Below, piece after piece: positions 25,235-32,148 of a DNA stretch of 64,000 bases. Within the stretch, counting starts at the first letter, position 1; every line of letters starts with the position of its first letter. This DNA comes from Congzhengia sp045635085. GTDB lineage: Bacteria; Bacillota; Clostridia; UBA1381; UBA9506. The DNA lies in contig JAZRBM010000005.1 of NCBI GenBank assembly GCA_045635085.1, positions 62,001 to 126,000 of the forward strand, in the 5' to 3' direction. The position numbers and the translations under genes were made by a program. The notes beneath the pieces are model-generated. The model did not search any database. It was not told where the DNA came from and saw nothing but the letters and a program-made list of their open reading frames with translations.

Positions 25235-25329
25235 CATAATTCCCAAAATTGACACTATCAATTGCAACATTGAACATTGCGCCTACATCCTTGCCGTCTT
25301 AAAATAGTGTCAAATTTTAAAGAATTATG
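25235..25329. repeat. Long imperfect inverted repeat between divergent genes (candidate operator)
   Basis: The left arm at 25235-25258 (CATAATTC, CC, then AAAATTGACACTAT) is nearly the reverse complement of the right arm at 25304-25329 (ATAGTGTCAAATTTT, AAA, then GAATTATG). The arms are 24 and 26 bases and the centre is 45 bp. An extra AAATTGAC occurs at 25225-25232, 21 bp (two helical turns) before the copy in the left arm. The repeat lies between the XRE regulator and the divergent phage-type gene and so is a likely binding site for the regulator. Confidence 0.75.
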
Positions 25330-25359
25330 TCGTACACCTTTAATTGTACCACAAAATCA

Positions 25360-25378
25360 AGTTGATACCTATGGGAAA
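25360..25378 (+). repeat. Direct repeat copy 1 (AGTTGATACCTATGGGAAA)
   Basis: This 19-bp sequence recurs at 25825-25843 with one mismatch (T/C). The first copy lies 60 bp upstream of the phage late-regulator-like gene. It contains TTGATA, but no -10 box lies at 16-18 bp spacing, so a standard promoter is not evident. Confidence 0.75.
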
Positions 25379-25438
25379 TTTTTTAGTTGTATAGTAAAGG
25401 CGTAATTTTTTAAAGCAAACGAAAGGAGGTCCGCCATC

Positions 25439-25825
25439 GTGAGGCACTACCAACCAAAAAAGAATAACGAATATCAATTGCCTCACGATTTATATATGAG
25501 GATGCTGTACTTGGTTCGGGATTATGAACGGATGAAAAAAGAGGCAAACGAAATAGCAAACAGCTATCCTATACTGAGTGGACAACCCAACAAAAATTCA
25601 ATTTCTGACCCAACGGGAGAAAAAGCAGTAAGACTCGCTGCAATAAACCGCGACTGCGACGCTGTTGACAAAGCGTTAGAACAAATTCCTGAAGAATACA
25701 GAAAAGGCGTTATAGGTCACATGCTGTACAAAACACCCTACCCCATTGATGCAGGGGAAGCTACATATAAACGATGGCGATGCCGCTTTATTTATTACGT
25801 GGCCAAAAATTTGTCATATATATGA
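25439..25825 (+). CDS. Phage late-regulator-like protein
   Basis: The 128-residue protein starts with GTG behind GAAAGGAGG. The sequence (LYLVRDYERMKKEA, SDPTGEKAVRLAAINRD, IPEEYRKGVIGHMLYKTPYP, YKRWRCRFIYYVAKNL) fits a family of small phage proteins common in Clostridia prophages that are placed directly upstream of the terminase genes and are thought to be late transcription regulators. The family link is from recall of its sequence pattern. Here no terminase follows; the next gene is a tail gene 430 bp away, suggesting loss of the packaging and head genes. Each side of the gene carries a copy of a 19-bp direct repeat. Confidence 0.75.
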   Translation: MRHYQPKKNNEYQLPHDLYMRMLYLVRDYERMKKEANEIANSYPILSGQPNKNSISDPTGEKAVRLAAINRDCDAVDKALEQIPEEYRKGVIGHMLYKTPYPIDAGEATYKRWRCRFIYYVAKNLSYI

Positions 25826-25843
25826 GTTGATACCCATGGGAAA
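25825..25843 (+). repeat. Direct repeat copy 2 (AGTTGATACCCATGGGAAA)
   Basis: This is the second copy of the 19-bp repeat (18 of 19 identical to 25360-25378). It begins on the last base of the stop codon of the phage regulator gene and contains the palindrome CCCATGGG. Its position upstream of the tail genes suggests that both copies are recognised by one protein. Confidence 0.75.
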
Positions 25844-26254
25844 AAATAAGGGGTTAAAATGGTATTATGAAAAATTGTATAAAATCATCGAAAGATGTTG
25901 CGGATAAAATATTTGAAAAGGAGAAAAGCAAATGAAAACAACTAATTTTCACGGCTGCCGTTCCCCGAGCAGCTAATATACTTGCTTTAGTAAAGCAATT
26001 CAGGGGACGAGTGAGTTTTATATGTATGTATGACGCGTCCGTACAAAATAAAACAGACACTCAAAAACGCAACAAAACGCTGTGCCAATTACATATATCC
26101 CACAAATGTATTTCAAAACAAGCTTTTAGCAAGATTATCTTTTCACACAACTTCGCACCAAACGGAAAGGATTCTCAAACGATTTTTGCGGTCAGCTTAT
26201 GTCCGTATTGGTGCATACACAGCGTTTTAATGCAAATAAAGGAGAAAAGCAAAT
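25844..26254 (+). other. Gene-poor stretch with hairpins, candidate deletion scar
   Basis: No well-supported gene is present in these 411 bases. An open frame of 66 codons (26030-26230) codes for a basic peptide (MTRPYKIKQTLKNATKRC...) but has no ribosome site. A 14-codon frame at 25932-25976 has AAAGGAGAAAAGCAA before it, the same ribosome-site sequence as the tail terminator gene at 26255. A compound hairpin spans about 25956-26008: outer CCCC/GGGG and an inner perfect TTGCTTTA / TAAAGCAA. In related prophages terminase, portal and capsid genes would lie here, so I read this as what is left after their loss. Confidence 0.5.
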
Positions 26255-26665
26255 ATGTTAAATGCCATTAAAGCTTTTATTAAAACCTGTCCTATTCTTG
26301 CAGATGTTGATGTCAATGTCAACTATCTGGGCGAGAATGCAGAAAGCTCCGCGATTGAAAATGTGTCGGCTGAGCCAGTCATCAAAAATTACACAGATGG
26401 CGGGGCGTTAAGACAGTTTTTATTTACTGTTGCTTTGCGCGAAAAATTCGGACAGGACGCGGCAGAAAATGCTGCCGCAACAGTCAAACTTGAGCAGTTG
26501 TCGGATTGGATTTATGAACAGGACAGACTTGGGATTTTACCCAATTTAGATGGCAACAAAAATTCAGTCAGTTTGGAGGTTACAAAAACTGGCTGGGTGG
26601 ACGAAAAACAGAGTGATACAGCAAAATATCAGCTACAATGCAGATTGGTGTATTACCAGGATTAA
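26255..26665 (+). CDS. Phage tail terminator / tail completion protein
   Basis: The 136-residue protein (NYLGENAESSAIENVSAEP, YTDGGALRQFLFTVALRE, KYQLQCRLVYYQD) matches a family of siphovirus proteins that lie just before the major tail protein and cap the tail tube; homologues have been mislabelled as chloramphenicol resistance proteins. AAAGGAG lies ten bases before the ATG. It is the first of the tail genes and is 18 bp from the tail tube gene. Confidence 0.82.
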   Translation: MLNAIKAFIKTCPILADVDVNVNYLGENAESSAIENVSAEPVIKNYTDGGALRQFLFTVALREKFGQDAAENAAATVKLEQLSDWIYEQDRLGILPNLDGNKNSVSLEVTKTGWVDEKQSDTAKYQLQCRLVYYQD

Positions 26666-26683
26666 AAAAAGGAGATTTAAATT

Positions 26684-27172
26684 ATGAGTACAGTAAAAAG
26701 AAATGAAAAATTAGCCTTTTACGGCGTAAAGGGTGAAACAGGTGCAGTGACATATCACAGAATGAAAGGTTTTACAGATATGTCAGGTGCAAAAAATCCC
26801 ATTGAGTACACAAGACGTTATGTGGACGAACCATTTGAACAGAGCGATGTTGTGGGTTATTCTCCCTCGTTCTCTTATGGCTTTGACCAGCACAAAGGTA
26901 ACGCCGTACACGACGATATTATCAAAATTCATAACGAAGAATTGGTTATGGAAGAAGCTATCCGTGAAATTATTTTCGTTGACTTAACAAACGGCAACGA
27001 AGAAAACGGCTATGCTGCTGCAAAGCGTGAATTTGCGGTTATCGCAGACACAGAGGGCGGAAGCGTTGACGCATATACTTATACAGGTACTTTAAAGGTA
27101 AAGGGCGAAAGAGTAAGCGGTACAGCAACATCTGTTGACAATTGGCAGACAATTGAGTTTGTTGAGGCTTAA
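26684..27172 (+). CDS. Phage major tail (tube) protein
   Basis: The 162-residue protein fits the phi13-type tail tube family: KLAFYGVKGETGAVTYHRMK, FTDMSGAKNPIEYTRRYVDE, VVGYSPSFSYGFDQHKGN, and a C-terminal VDAYTYTGTLKVKGERVSGT. Subunits of this type stack as rings to form a non-contractile tail. AAAAGGAG precedes the ATG. A GC-rich hairpin follows the stop, which would allow more transcript for the tube than for the genes behind it. Confidence 0.88.
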   Translation: MSTVKRNEKLAFYGVKGETGAVTYHRMKGFTDMSGAKNPIEYTRRYVDEPFEQSDVVGYSPSFSYGFDQHKGNAVHDDIIKIHNEELVMEEAIREIIFVDLTNGNEENGYAAAKREFAVIADTEGGSVDAYTYTGTLKVKGERVSGTATSVDNWQTIEFVEA

Positions 27173-27181
27173 TTAATTAAA

Positions 27182-27210
27182 GTCAGGGCGGGCACACCAC
27201 CCGCCCTGAC
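27182..27210 (+). terminator. GC-rich hairpin after the tail tube gene (partial terminator)
   Basis: An 11-bp perfect stem, GTCAGGGCGGG / CCCGCCCTGAC, with a 7-base loop starts 9 bp after the tail tube stop and is followed by AATAACTTTT, a weak U-tract. Its GC content is much above the surrounding sequence. It likely stabilises the tube mRNA or gives partial termination. Confidence 0.65.
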
Positions 27211-27236
27211 AATAACTTTTAGGAGTTGGGTATAAT

Positions 27237-27833
27237 TTGAGTATAATTTTAAACCCTATGCCTGATTTTTTAGAGGTAGGCGGAGAAAAAATCTTCATCG
27301 ATACTGATTTTCGTACGTGGATAAGGTTTGATGAAGCACTTTTCTGGAACGATAAACCCATAGAAGAGCGCATATATTCTGCACTTGATATATGCTATGA
27401 CGGAAATATCCCTGCAGATATCAATAGTGCTGTGCATGCAGCAATCGGGTTTTATGCACATAAAGATACACAGATAAAATCAATCGGGGAAAACTCCCAA
27501 AACGAGCATCAAAGTTCTACGCGAGGCAAACAAACATACAGCTTCACTCATGATGCATCGCTTATATGTGCAGCTTTTCTTTCACAATACCGCATAGACC
27601 TAACAAAAGATGATATGCATTGGTGGCTGTTTCGTGCACTTTTCGAGGGCCTTACTGATGAAAATAAAATCTGCAAGGTTATGGAAATTCGCAGTATTGA
27701 TTTATCTAAAATAAAAGACAAAGAACAAAAAGCGCATTATCGCAGATTAAAACGTATATATCGTCTACCCGACCCTCGATGCGAAGAAGAAAGAGAAGCA
27801 GATATGATAAATGCGCTGTCAGTTATGTTTTAA
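27237..27833 (+). CDS. Phage Gp15-family tail assembly protein
   Basis: The 198-residue protein matches the bacteriophage Gp15 family: FLEVGGEKIFIDTDFRTWIR near the start, then FTHDASLICAAFLSQYRIDL, MHWWLFRALFEGLTDENKIC and LSKIKDKEQKAHYRRLKRIY. Members lie between the tail tube and the tape measure gene and are thought to act in tail assembly. The start is TTG with AGGAG 11 bases upstream; the first ATG (27258) lacks a site. A chaperone-like gene follows after 29 bp. Confidence 0.85.
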   Translation: MSIILNPMPDFLEVGGEKIFIDTDFRTWIRFDEALFWNDKPIEERIYSALDICYDGNIPADINSAVHAAIGFYAHKDTQIKSIGENSQNEHQSSTRGKQTYSFTHDASLICAAFLSQYRIDLTKDDMHWWLFRALFEGLTDENKICKVMEIRSIDLSKIKDKEQKAHYRRLKRIYRLPDPRCEEEREADMINALSVMF

Positions 27834-27862
27834 CGAAATATAAAGAAAGAGGTTTTAAAAAA

Positions 27863-28213
27863 ATGAGTTTATACAAATTTGGAAATTTTGAAATTGAATT
27901 TGACCCTACAGATGTAGCTTTTGTGGAAAAGTATGAGACGGCTGTAACAGAATATCAGGAAAATATCACTACTGTTTCTAAAGAGGGCAAGGCATCAGAA
28001 GTGATGATGCGAATTTGTGATATATTTTACGATGTTTTTGACAGCCTTTTTGGTAAGGGCACAAGCAAGAAAATGTTTGGAAAGACAAACAGTGTTGATT
28101 TATGCGTAAAGGCATTTAAGCAGCTGGTAAACGGTATGAACGACTACAGCAAAACTTTAGAATTACTGCCGAACGGAACTGTTAATTCTTCTCAGAAAAA
28201 GAAAAATAAATAA
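27863..28213 (+). CDS. Small phage tail assembly chaperone-like protein
   Basis: The product (116 residues from ATG 27863, behind AAAGAGG) starts MSLYKFGNFEIEFDPTDVAF and is mostly helical, with a Lys-rich end. Its size and place between Gp15 and the tape measure gene fit small chaperone-like proteins of siphovirus tails. I do not see the slippery sequence of the classical programmed frameshift. The longer frame from 27779 overlaps Gp15 and is not used. The lipoprotein gene with its own promoter follows. Confidence 0.75.
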   Translation: MSLYKFGNFEIEFDPTDVAFVEKYETAVTEYQENITTVSKEGKASEVMMRICDIFYDVFDSLFGKGTSKKMFGKTNSVDLCVKAFKQLVNGMNDYSKTLELLPNGTVNSSQKKKNK

Positions 28214-28236
28214 ATGTTTCTTTTACATAAAAACTC

Positions 28237-28265
28237 TTGCTATTTTTTACATATCATGGTAATAT
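28237..28265 (+). promoter_or_regulatory. SigmaA-type promoter of the lipoprotein cargo gene
   Basis: TTGCTA at 28237-28242, a 17-bp spacer and TAATAT at 28260-28265 form a near-consensus vegetative promoter, 38 bp upstream of the ATG of the lipoprotein gene. It lies inside the tail cluster, so the cargo gene can be expressed while the tail genes are silent. Confidence 0.85.
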
Positions 28266-28303
28266 ATTAGCACAGTAAAAATATGTAAAGGAGCAATAAT
28301 AGG

Positions 28304-29206
28304 ATGAAAAAAATAATGTGCTTACTTTTGATTTTAGTATTATGTCTTGGTGTTTTATCAGCCTGCGGTACGAACTCTGCAAACAACGAATCACAGCAGG
28401 AAGAACAGATAGCGCGAGAAGATATGGAGCGAATTGAGATTTATCTTCCTGACTTTGAGGAAGAATTAAAAAAAGACTCTAAAGAAGGTAACTGGCAGGC
28501 ATTTTACGAAAGATATAAGGATAAGGTGCTTGTATTCAGGGACGCAGAAGTAGAAGGCAATCACTTGGATGCGGCACATATGAACTACATTCGTATCAGT
28601 CAGGGCGGAGACGGCAGACATGCATCGGCATATTTTTATTTTGACGAGGAAAATAAGACCGAGGATGTTATTAATCTGCCAATGCAGGAAAATGTTGTAG
28701 TGGAAGGCATTTTGCAGCAACCTGAAAAAACTTACGCCAAACCGCTCCATCTTAATATTGAACATACTAAACTGATTGAACATTCAGCATGGGAAAACCC
28801 ATTTCTTTTGTCCATTGATATGGAGCCTGTCTTTGAAGAGACAAAGGCTGAGCTTATCAAAGAGTATTCTTTTATAAAGAAAGTTGAATTTGAAATCAAC
28901 AAAAGCACAAGCGGGCGTCACGAGGACATTCGATTTATTACTGATATAGAACCTGGGACAGATGCTAAAGAGGTCCTTGCCTATGCGGATTACGCCGCGC
29001 GTCTTTTAAACGAAAATGCACGAAAGGTTGACGAAACAATAGCACCGTCTACGGGGGATTCCTACGGTGGATTGTATAAATATAATTATCTCAGTATATG
29101 GGCTCGTCCAGAAGGAGTGGTTGAAGCTCAGAATAAATACTACATTTTTGATGTGATATCTGCCCGTATCGGTGACACCATTAATTTGCAAAAAGCCTAT
29201 CGCTAA
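28304..29206 (+). CDS. Lipoprotein cargo (moron) within the tail cluster
   Basis: The 300-residue protein has a signal peptide with lipobox LSAC (Cys about residue 21), so it would be a host-surface lipoprotein, not a virion part. The mature part has an acidic helix, then a beta-rich region (YKDKVLVFRDAEVEGNHLD, FYFDEENKTEDVINLP, NVVVEGILQQP) that looks like an OB-fold-type small domain, and a C-terminal region I do not recognise. AAAGGAG precedes the ATG. It has its own promoter (28237-28265) and terminator (29234-29263), which is the definition of a moron. Superinfection exclusion or a host fitness role is possible; neither is shown by the sequence. Confidence 0.85.
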   Translation: MKKIMCLLLILVLCLGVLSACGTNSANNESQQEEQIAREDMERIEIYLPDFEEELKKDSKEGNWQAFYERYKDKVLVFRDAEVEGNHLDAAHMNYIRISQGGDGRHASAYFYFDEENKTEDVINLPMQENVVVEGILQQPEKTYAKPLHLNIEHTKLIEHSAWENPFLLSIDMEPVFEETKAELIKEYSFIKKVEFEINKSTSGRHEDIRFITDIEPGTDAKEVLAYADYAARLLNENARKVDETIAPSTGDSYGGLYKYNYLSIWARPEGVVEAQNKYYIFDVISARIGDTINLQKAYR

Positions 29207-29233
29207 AATCAATTAAAATTTAAAATTATAATC

Positions 29234-29263
29234 AAAAAAGGCACTCGATTGAGTGTCTTTTTT
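29234..29263 (+). terminator. Intrinsic terminator of the lipoprotein cargo gene
   Basis: The stem GGCACTC / GAGTGTC (29240-29246 and 29251-29257, one G-T pair) with loop GATT is extended by an A-run before it and followed by TTTTTT. It separates the cargo gene from the tape measure gene. Confidence 0.9.
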
Positions 29264-29296
29264 GTTGCCCTAATTTACAAAGAAAGGAATGATTAT

Positions 29297-31249
29297 ATGA
29301 AAAATAACGAAACAAGTGTTACGGTTAATGCTGAACTTAATATGAGCGATGTAAAAAAAGAACTGGACATATTTTTTAATACAACGGTAAAAAAAGTAAA
29401 GACCGAAGTTGATTCTTCAAAGCTTGTTAATGCTATTAAGGATTTTAAAATAAAAGATTTAGTACCAAAGATTGATATATCTCAAATCAAGTCATCCTTA
29501 GCAGAAATCGGTCCTAACATCAAACAGATGGGACACGATGTTTCCCAATGGTCTATGGGAAAGATGGTAACAGGTCTGCAGGAGGCAACAAACTGGGTAA
29601 AGGGATTAGGAAGTGCATTTAAAGATATACCTGCCGATACGATTTCTCTTCCTGAAATTCCCAAAGAAGCTTCCGTCAAAATACCTGTTGAAATGAACAC
29701 CGAAGAACCTGCTCAAAAATTAGAAAAAAGCATGGGAAAAACTCTGGGCATTATAGGTGCAGGCGTAGGTGCCGTAGGAACAGGTATCTCAAAGTGGGCA
29801 ACCCTTACGTTCGGGGACCAGTTTAATGTTGCCAAAACGGCTATCTTAGATGCAGGTGCAGCATTGGGTACAGATTTAGCACCTGCAATTACAGGTGTTT
29901 CGGATGGCGTAAGAGATTTTTCTAACACATTAACAGATGCTGCGGCAGCAGATGGATTAAAGGGATTGCTTGATGCTTTACCCGATGCACTAAACACTTT
30001 CTTATCATCACTGCCCGACTATCTTACCCAACTAATAGAGGGCGTTACATCTCTTCTTACAGGAATAGGGGCGGCATTACCCGAAATTATACCGCCGATT
30101 CTTGATATGGCGATGCAGCTTTTAATTGAGTTGGTTGCAAATTTACCGCAACTGCTGGAAGCAGGTCTACAATTGATTATGGGGTTAGCAAATGCAATTA
30201 TCGCTTCTATACCAATGCTTTTAGAACAATTGCCCGTGCTTATTGAGGGAATTATAAACTTCATTATCACTGCTGTTCCACAACTTATTGAGGCAGGCAT
30301 ACAGCTCTTCGTTTCACTAGTTCAGGCATTACCACAAATTGTTGAAACAATTGTGGCTGCAATTCCTGAAATTATAAACGGCTTAATCACGGCAATCTTA
30401 GATTCTATACCTCAACTTATACAGGCAGGTGTCGAATTATTAATATCACTCATTCAAAATCTTCCCGATATCATTATCACTTTAGTTGCGGCAATACCGC
30501 AGATTGTCGAAGGTCTGGTTGGGGCAATCGTGGATAACATAGACCAAATCATATTGGCGGGTGTTCAGCTTTTTGTGGCGTTAATTGAGAATCTTCCCAC
30601 AATTATCGACGAAATCATTAAAGCAGTACCGCAGATTCTTTCTGCTTTAGTCGATGCATTCAAAGCATCGATATCTACAATATGGGATATCGGTAAAGAT
30701 TTAATCAGAGGCATATTCGATGGTATATCTAACTCACTGCAATGGTTACGCGAAAAACTCAGCGGTTGGGTTGACAATGTAGTTGATTACATCAAAAACT
30801 TGTTCGGTATTCATTCACCGTCTGCCATTATGCGTGACGAAGTAGGTAAAAACCTTGCATTAGGTGTGGCAGAGGGTATCACTAAAAATACAGATGCAGT
30901 ATCTGATGCAATGTCCGAAATGGCAGATGTAGTTTCAGATTCTGATATTAGTGTAGAACCTGAAGTGTCAGCAAAATCTATTGACTTTGAGGCGTTTAAA
31001 GAAAAGATTAGACCGTCTTTAGATTTTGTAAAGTCACAGATTTCAAAAGCACAGGATGTTTTAAATACACAGTTTGCAGCGTCTATGCAGCTTGCAGGCG
31101 CCATGGCAGGTGCTAACAACACTTACAACAACGGCAATACATTTAACAATCACTACACAATAACAGCATCTAACAATTCACCAAAGGCAACAGCAGACGC
31201 AATCAAAAACCAAATGACTATGCAGCGTATGCTGTTTGCTACAAGATAA
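29297..31249 (+). CDS. Phage tape measure protein
   Basis: The product (650 residues; ATG 29297 behind AAAGG, with the track's earlier start inside the terminator) has the amphipathic helical pattern of tape measure proteins. Between residues about 280 and 430 a 44-residue unit repeats exactly every 132 bp: LPQLLEAGLQLIMGL, VPQLIEAGIQLFVSL, IPQLIQAGVELLISL and IDQIILAGVQLFVAL. A C-terminal FGIHSPSAIMRDEVGKNLALG is typical of these proteins in Gram-positive phages. At about 0.15 nm of tail per residue, a tail of roughly 100 nm is expected. The gene lies between the cargo lipoprotein and Dit. Confidence 0.92.
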   Translation: MKNNETSVTVNAELNMSDVKKELDIFFNTTVKKVKTEVDSSKLVNAIKDFKIKDLVPKIDISQIKSSLAEIGPNIKQMGHDVSQWSMGKMVTGLQEATNWVKGLGSAFKDIPADTISLPEIPKEASVKIPVEMNTEEPAQKLEKSMGKTLGIIGAGVGAVGTGISKWATLTFGDQFNVAKTAILDAGAALGTDLAPAITGVSDGVRDFSNTLTDAAAADGLKGLLDALPDALNTFLSSLPDYLTQLIEGVTSLLTGIGAALPEIIPPILDMAMQLLIELVANLPQLLEAGLQLIMGLANAIIASIPMLLEQLPVLIEGIINFIITAVPQLIEAGIQLFVSLVQALPQIVETIVAAIPEIINGLITAILDSIPQLIQAGVELLISLIQNLPDIIITLVAAIPQIVEGLVGAIVDNIDQIILAGVQLFVALIENLPTIIDEIIKAVPQILSALVDAFKASISTIWDIGKDLIRGIFDGISNSLQWLREKLSGWVDNVVDYIKNLFGIHSPSAIMRDEVGKNLALGVAEGITKNTDAVSDAMSEMADVVSDSDISVEPEVSAKSIDFEAFKEKIRPSLDFVKSQISKAQDVLNTQFAASMQLAGAMAGANNTYNNGNTFNNHYTITASNNSPKATADAIKNQMTMQRMLFATR

Positions 31250-31260
31250 GGAGGGATATT

Positions 31261-32148
31261 ATGTTACATATTACATACCAAAACGATATTGGTAAACTTG
31301 ATTTTAAGGGCGGTAAAGGTCGAAATCCTTGGCGAATTCTTGAAATCGAGGGACTGGGTCTTACCTCTAAGAGCTTTGAAACAGCCCAGTACCCCGCCAC
31401 TATCGGTCAGCGTACACTATCTGAAACAATAGGTGCAAGAACGATTTCCATTCAGTGTGATGTTAATTCTATTGGGAGTCATTACGGCGGAACATCAAGC
31501 AACCGTTGGGAAATATCAAAGGCATTAAAAATCTTAAACGAGCCGGGTACATTACTTATTTCTGACGGCACAAGGGCACGAAAAATTAACGCCCGCTGTG
31601 TAGAAGCCGTGCAGGGAGAACGCCACGGCGGATATTCTGTATTTGCTATACAGTTTGTATGCGATTATCCGTATTTTGAAGATAAAGAAACAAGTAAAGT
31701 GCCATTATTTAAAGTAGAGCATCTTTTGGAAGGAACTTTTATGCTTCCGTGTATGTTCACACGTCGTATAGCAAAGGCAAATGTTGTAAATATAGGAGAT
31801 GTTGATACAGAGCCGATTATCAGAATCAGTTTAAATGGCGGAACATATAACGGTACAGCGGGAACTCCCGGAACACTTGTGATTCGTAATGAAACTACAA
31901 AACAGGAGATTGAATTAAATCTTGGCGACGCAGAAAGTACTAAAGAGGTTATTGTAGATATTCCCAACCGAAAAATATACAGTCAGGACAACAAAAATTT
32001 AATACACCATCTTGCACCCACAAGTTTTTTGAGTGATTTCTGGCTTCAAAAAGGGCAAAATCTCATTGGTGTTGACAATTACATATCGGAGTCCTGTGTG
32101 GTTGAGTGTGAATTTTCCAATAAGTATGTCGAGGCGGTGATTGGATGA
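31261..32148 (+). CDS. Phage distal tail protein (Dit)
   Basis: The 295-residue protein fits the siphovirus distal tail family: NPWRILEIEGLGLTSKSFET near the start, then RTISIQCDVNS, the central GERHGGYSVFAIQFVCDYPYFED and a C-terminal galectin-like part (GTLVIRNETTKQEIELNLG, DFWLQKGQNLIGVDN). Dit forms the hub between tail tube and baseplate. AAGGAGG lies before the ATG. The stop overlaps the start of the next gene by 4 bp. Confidence 0.88.
   Translation: MLHITYQNDIGKLDFKGGKGRNPWRILEIEGLGLTSKSFETAQYPATIGQRTLSETIGARTISIQCDVNSIGSHYGGTSSNRWEISKALKILNEPGTLLISDGTRARKINARCVEAVQGERHGGYSVFAIQFVCDYPYFEDKETSKVPLFKVEHLLEGTFMLPCMFTRRIAKANVVNIGDVDTEPIIRISLNGGTYNGTAGTPGTLVIRNETTKQEIELNLGDAESTKEVIVDIPNRKIYSQDNKNLIHHLAPTSFLSDFWLQKGQNLIGVDNYISESCVVECEFSNKYVEAVIG

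Noticed and set aside
26030..26230. 66-codon open frame as a head-tail gene
   Set aside because: It has no ribosome site and no recognisable family; it is mentioned only within the gap feature.
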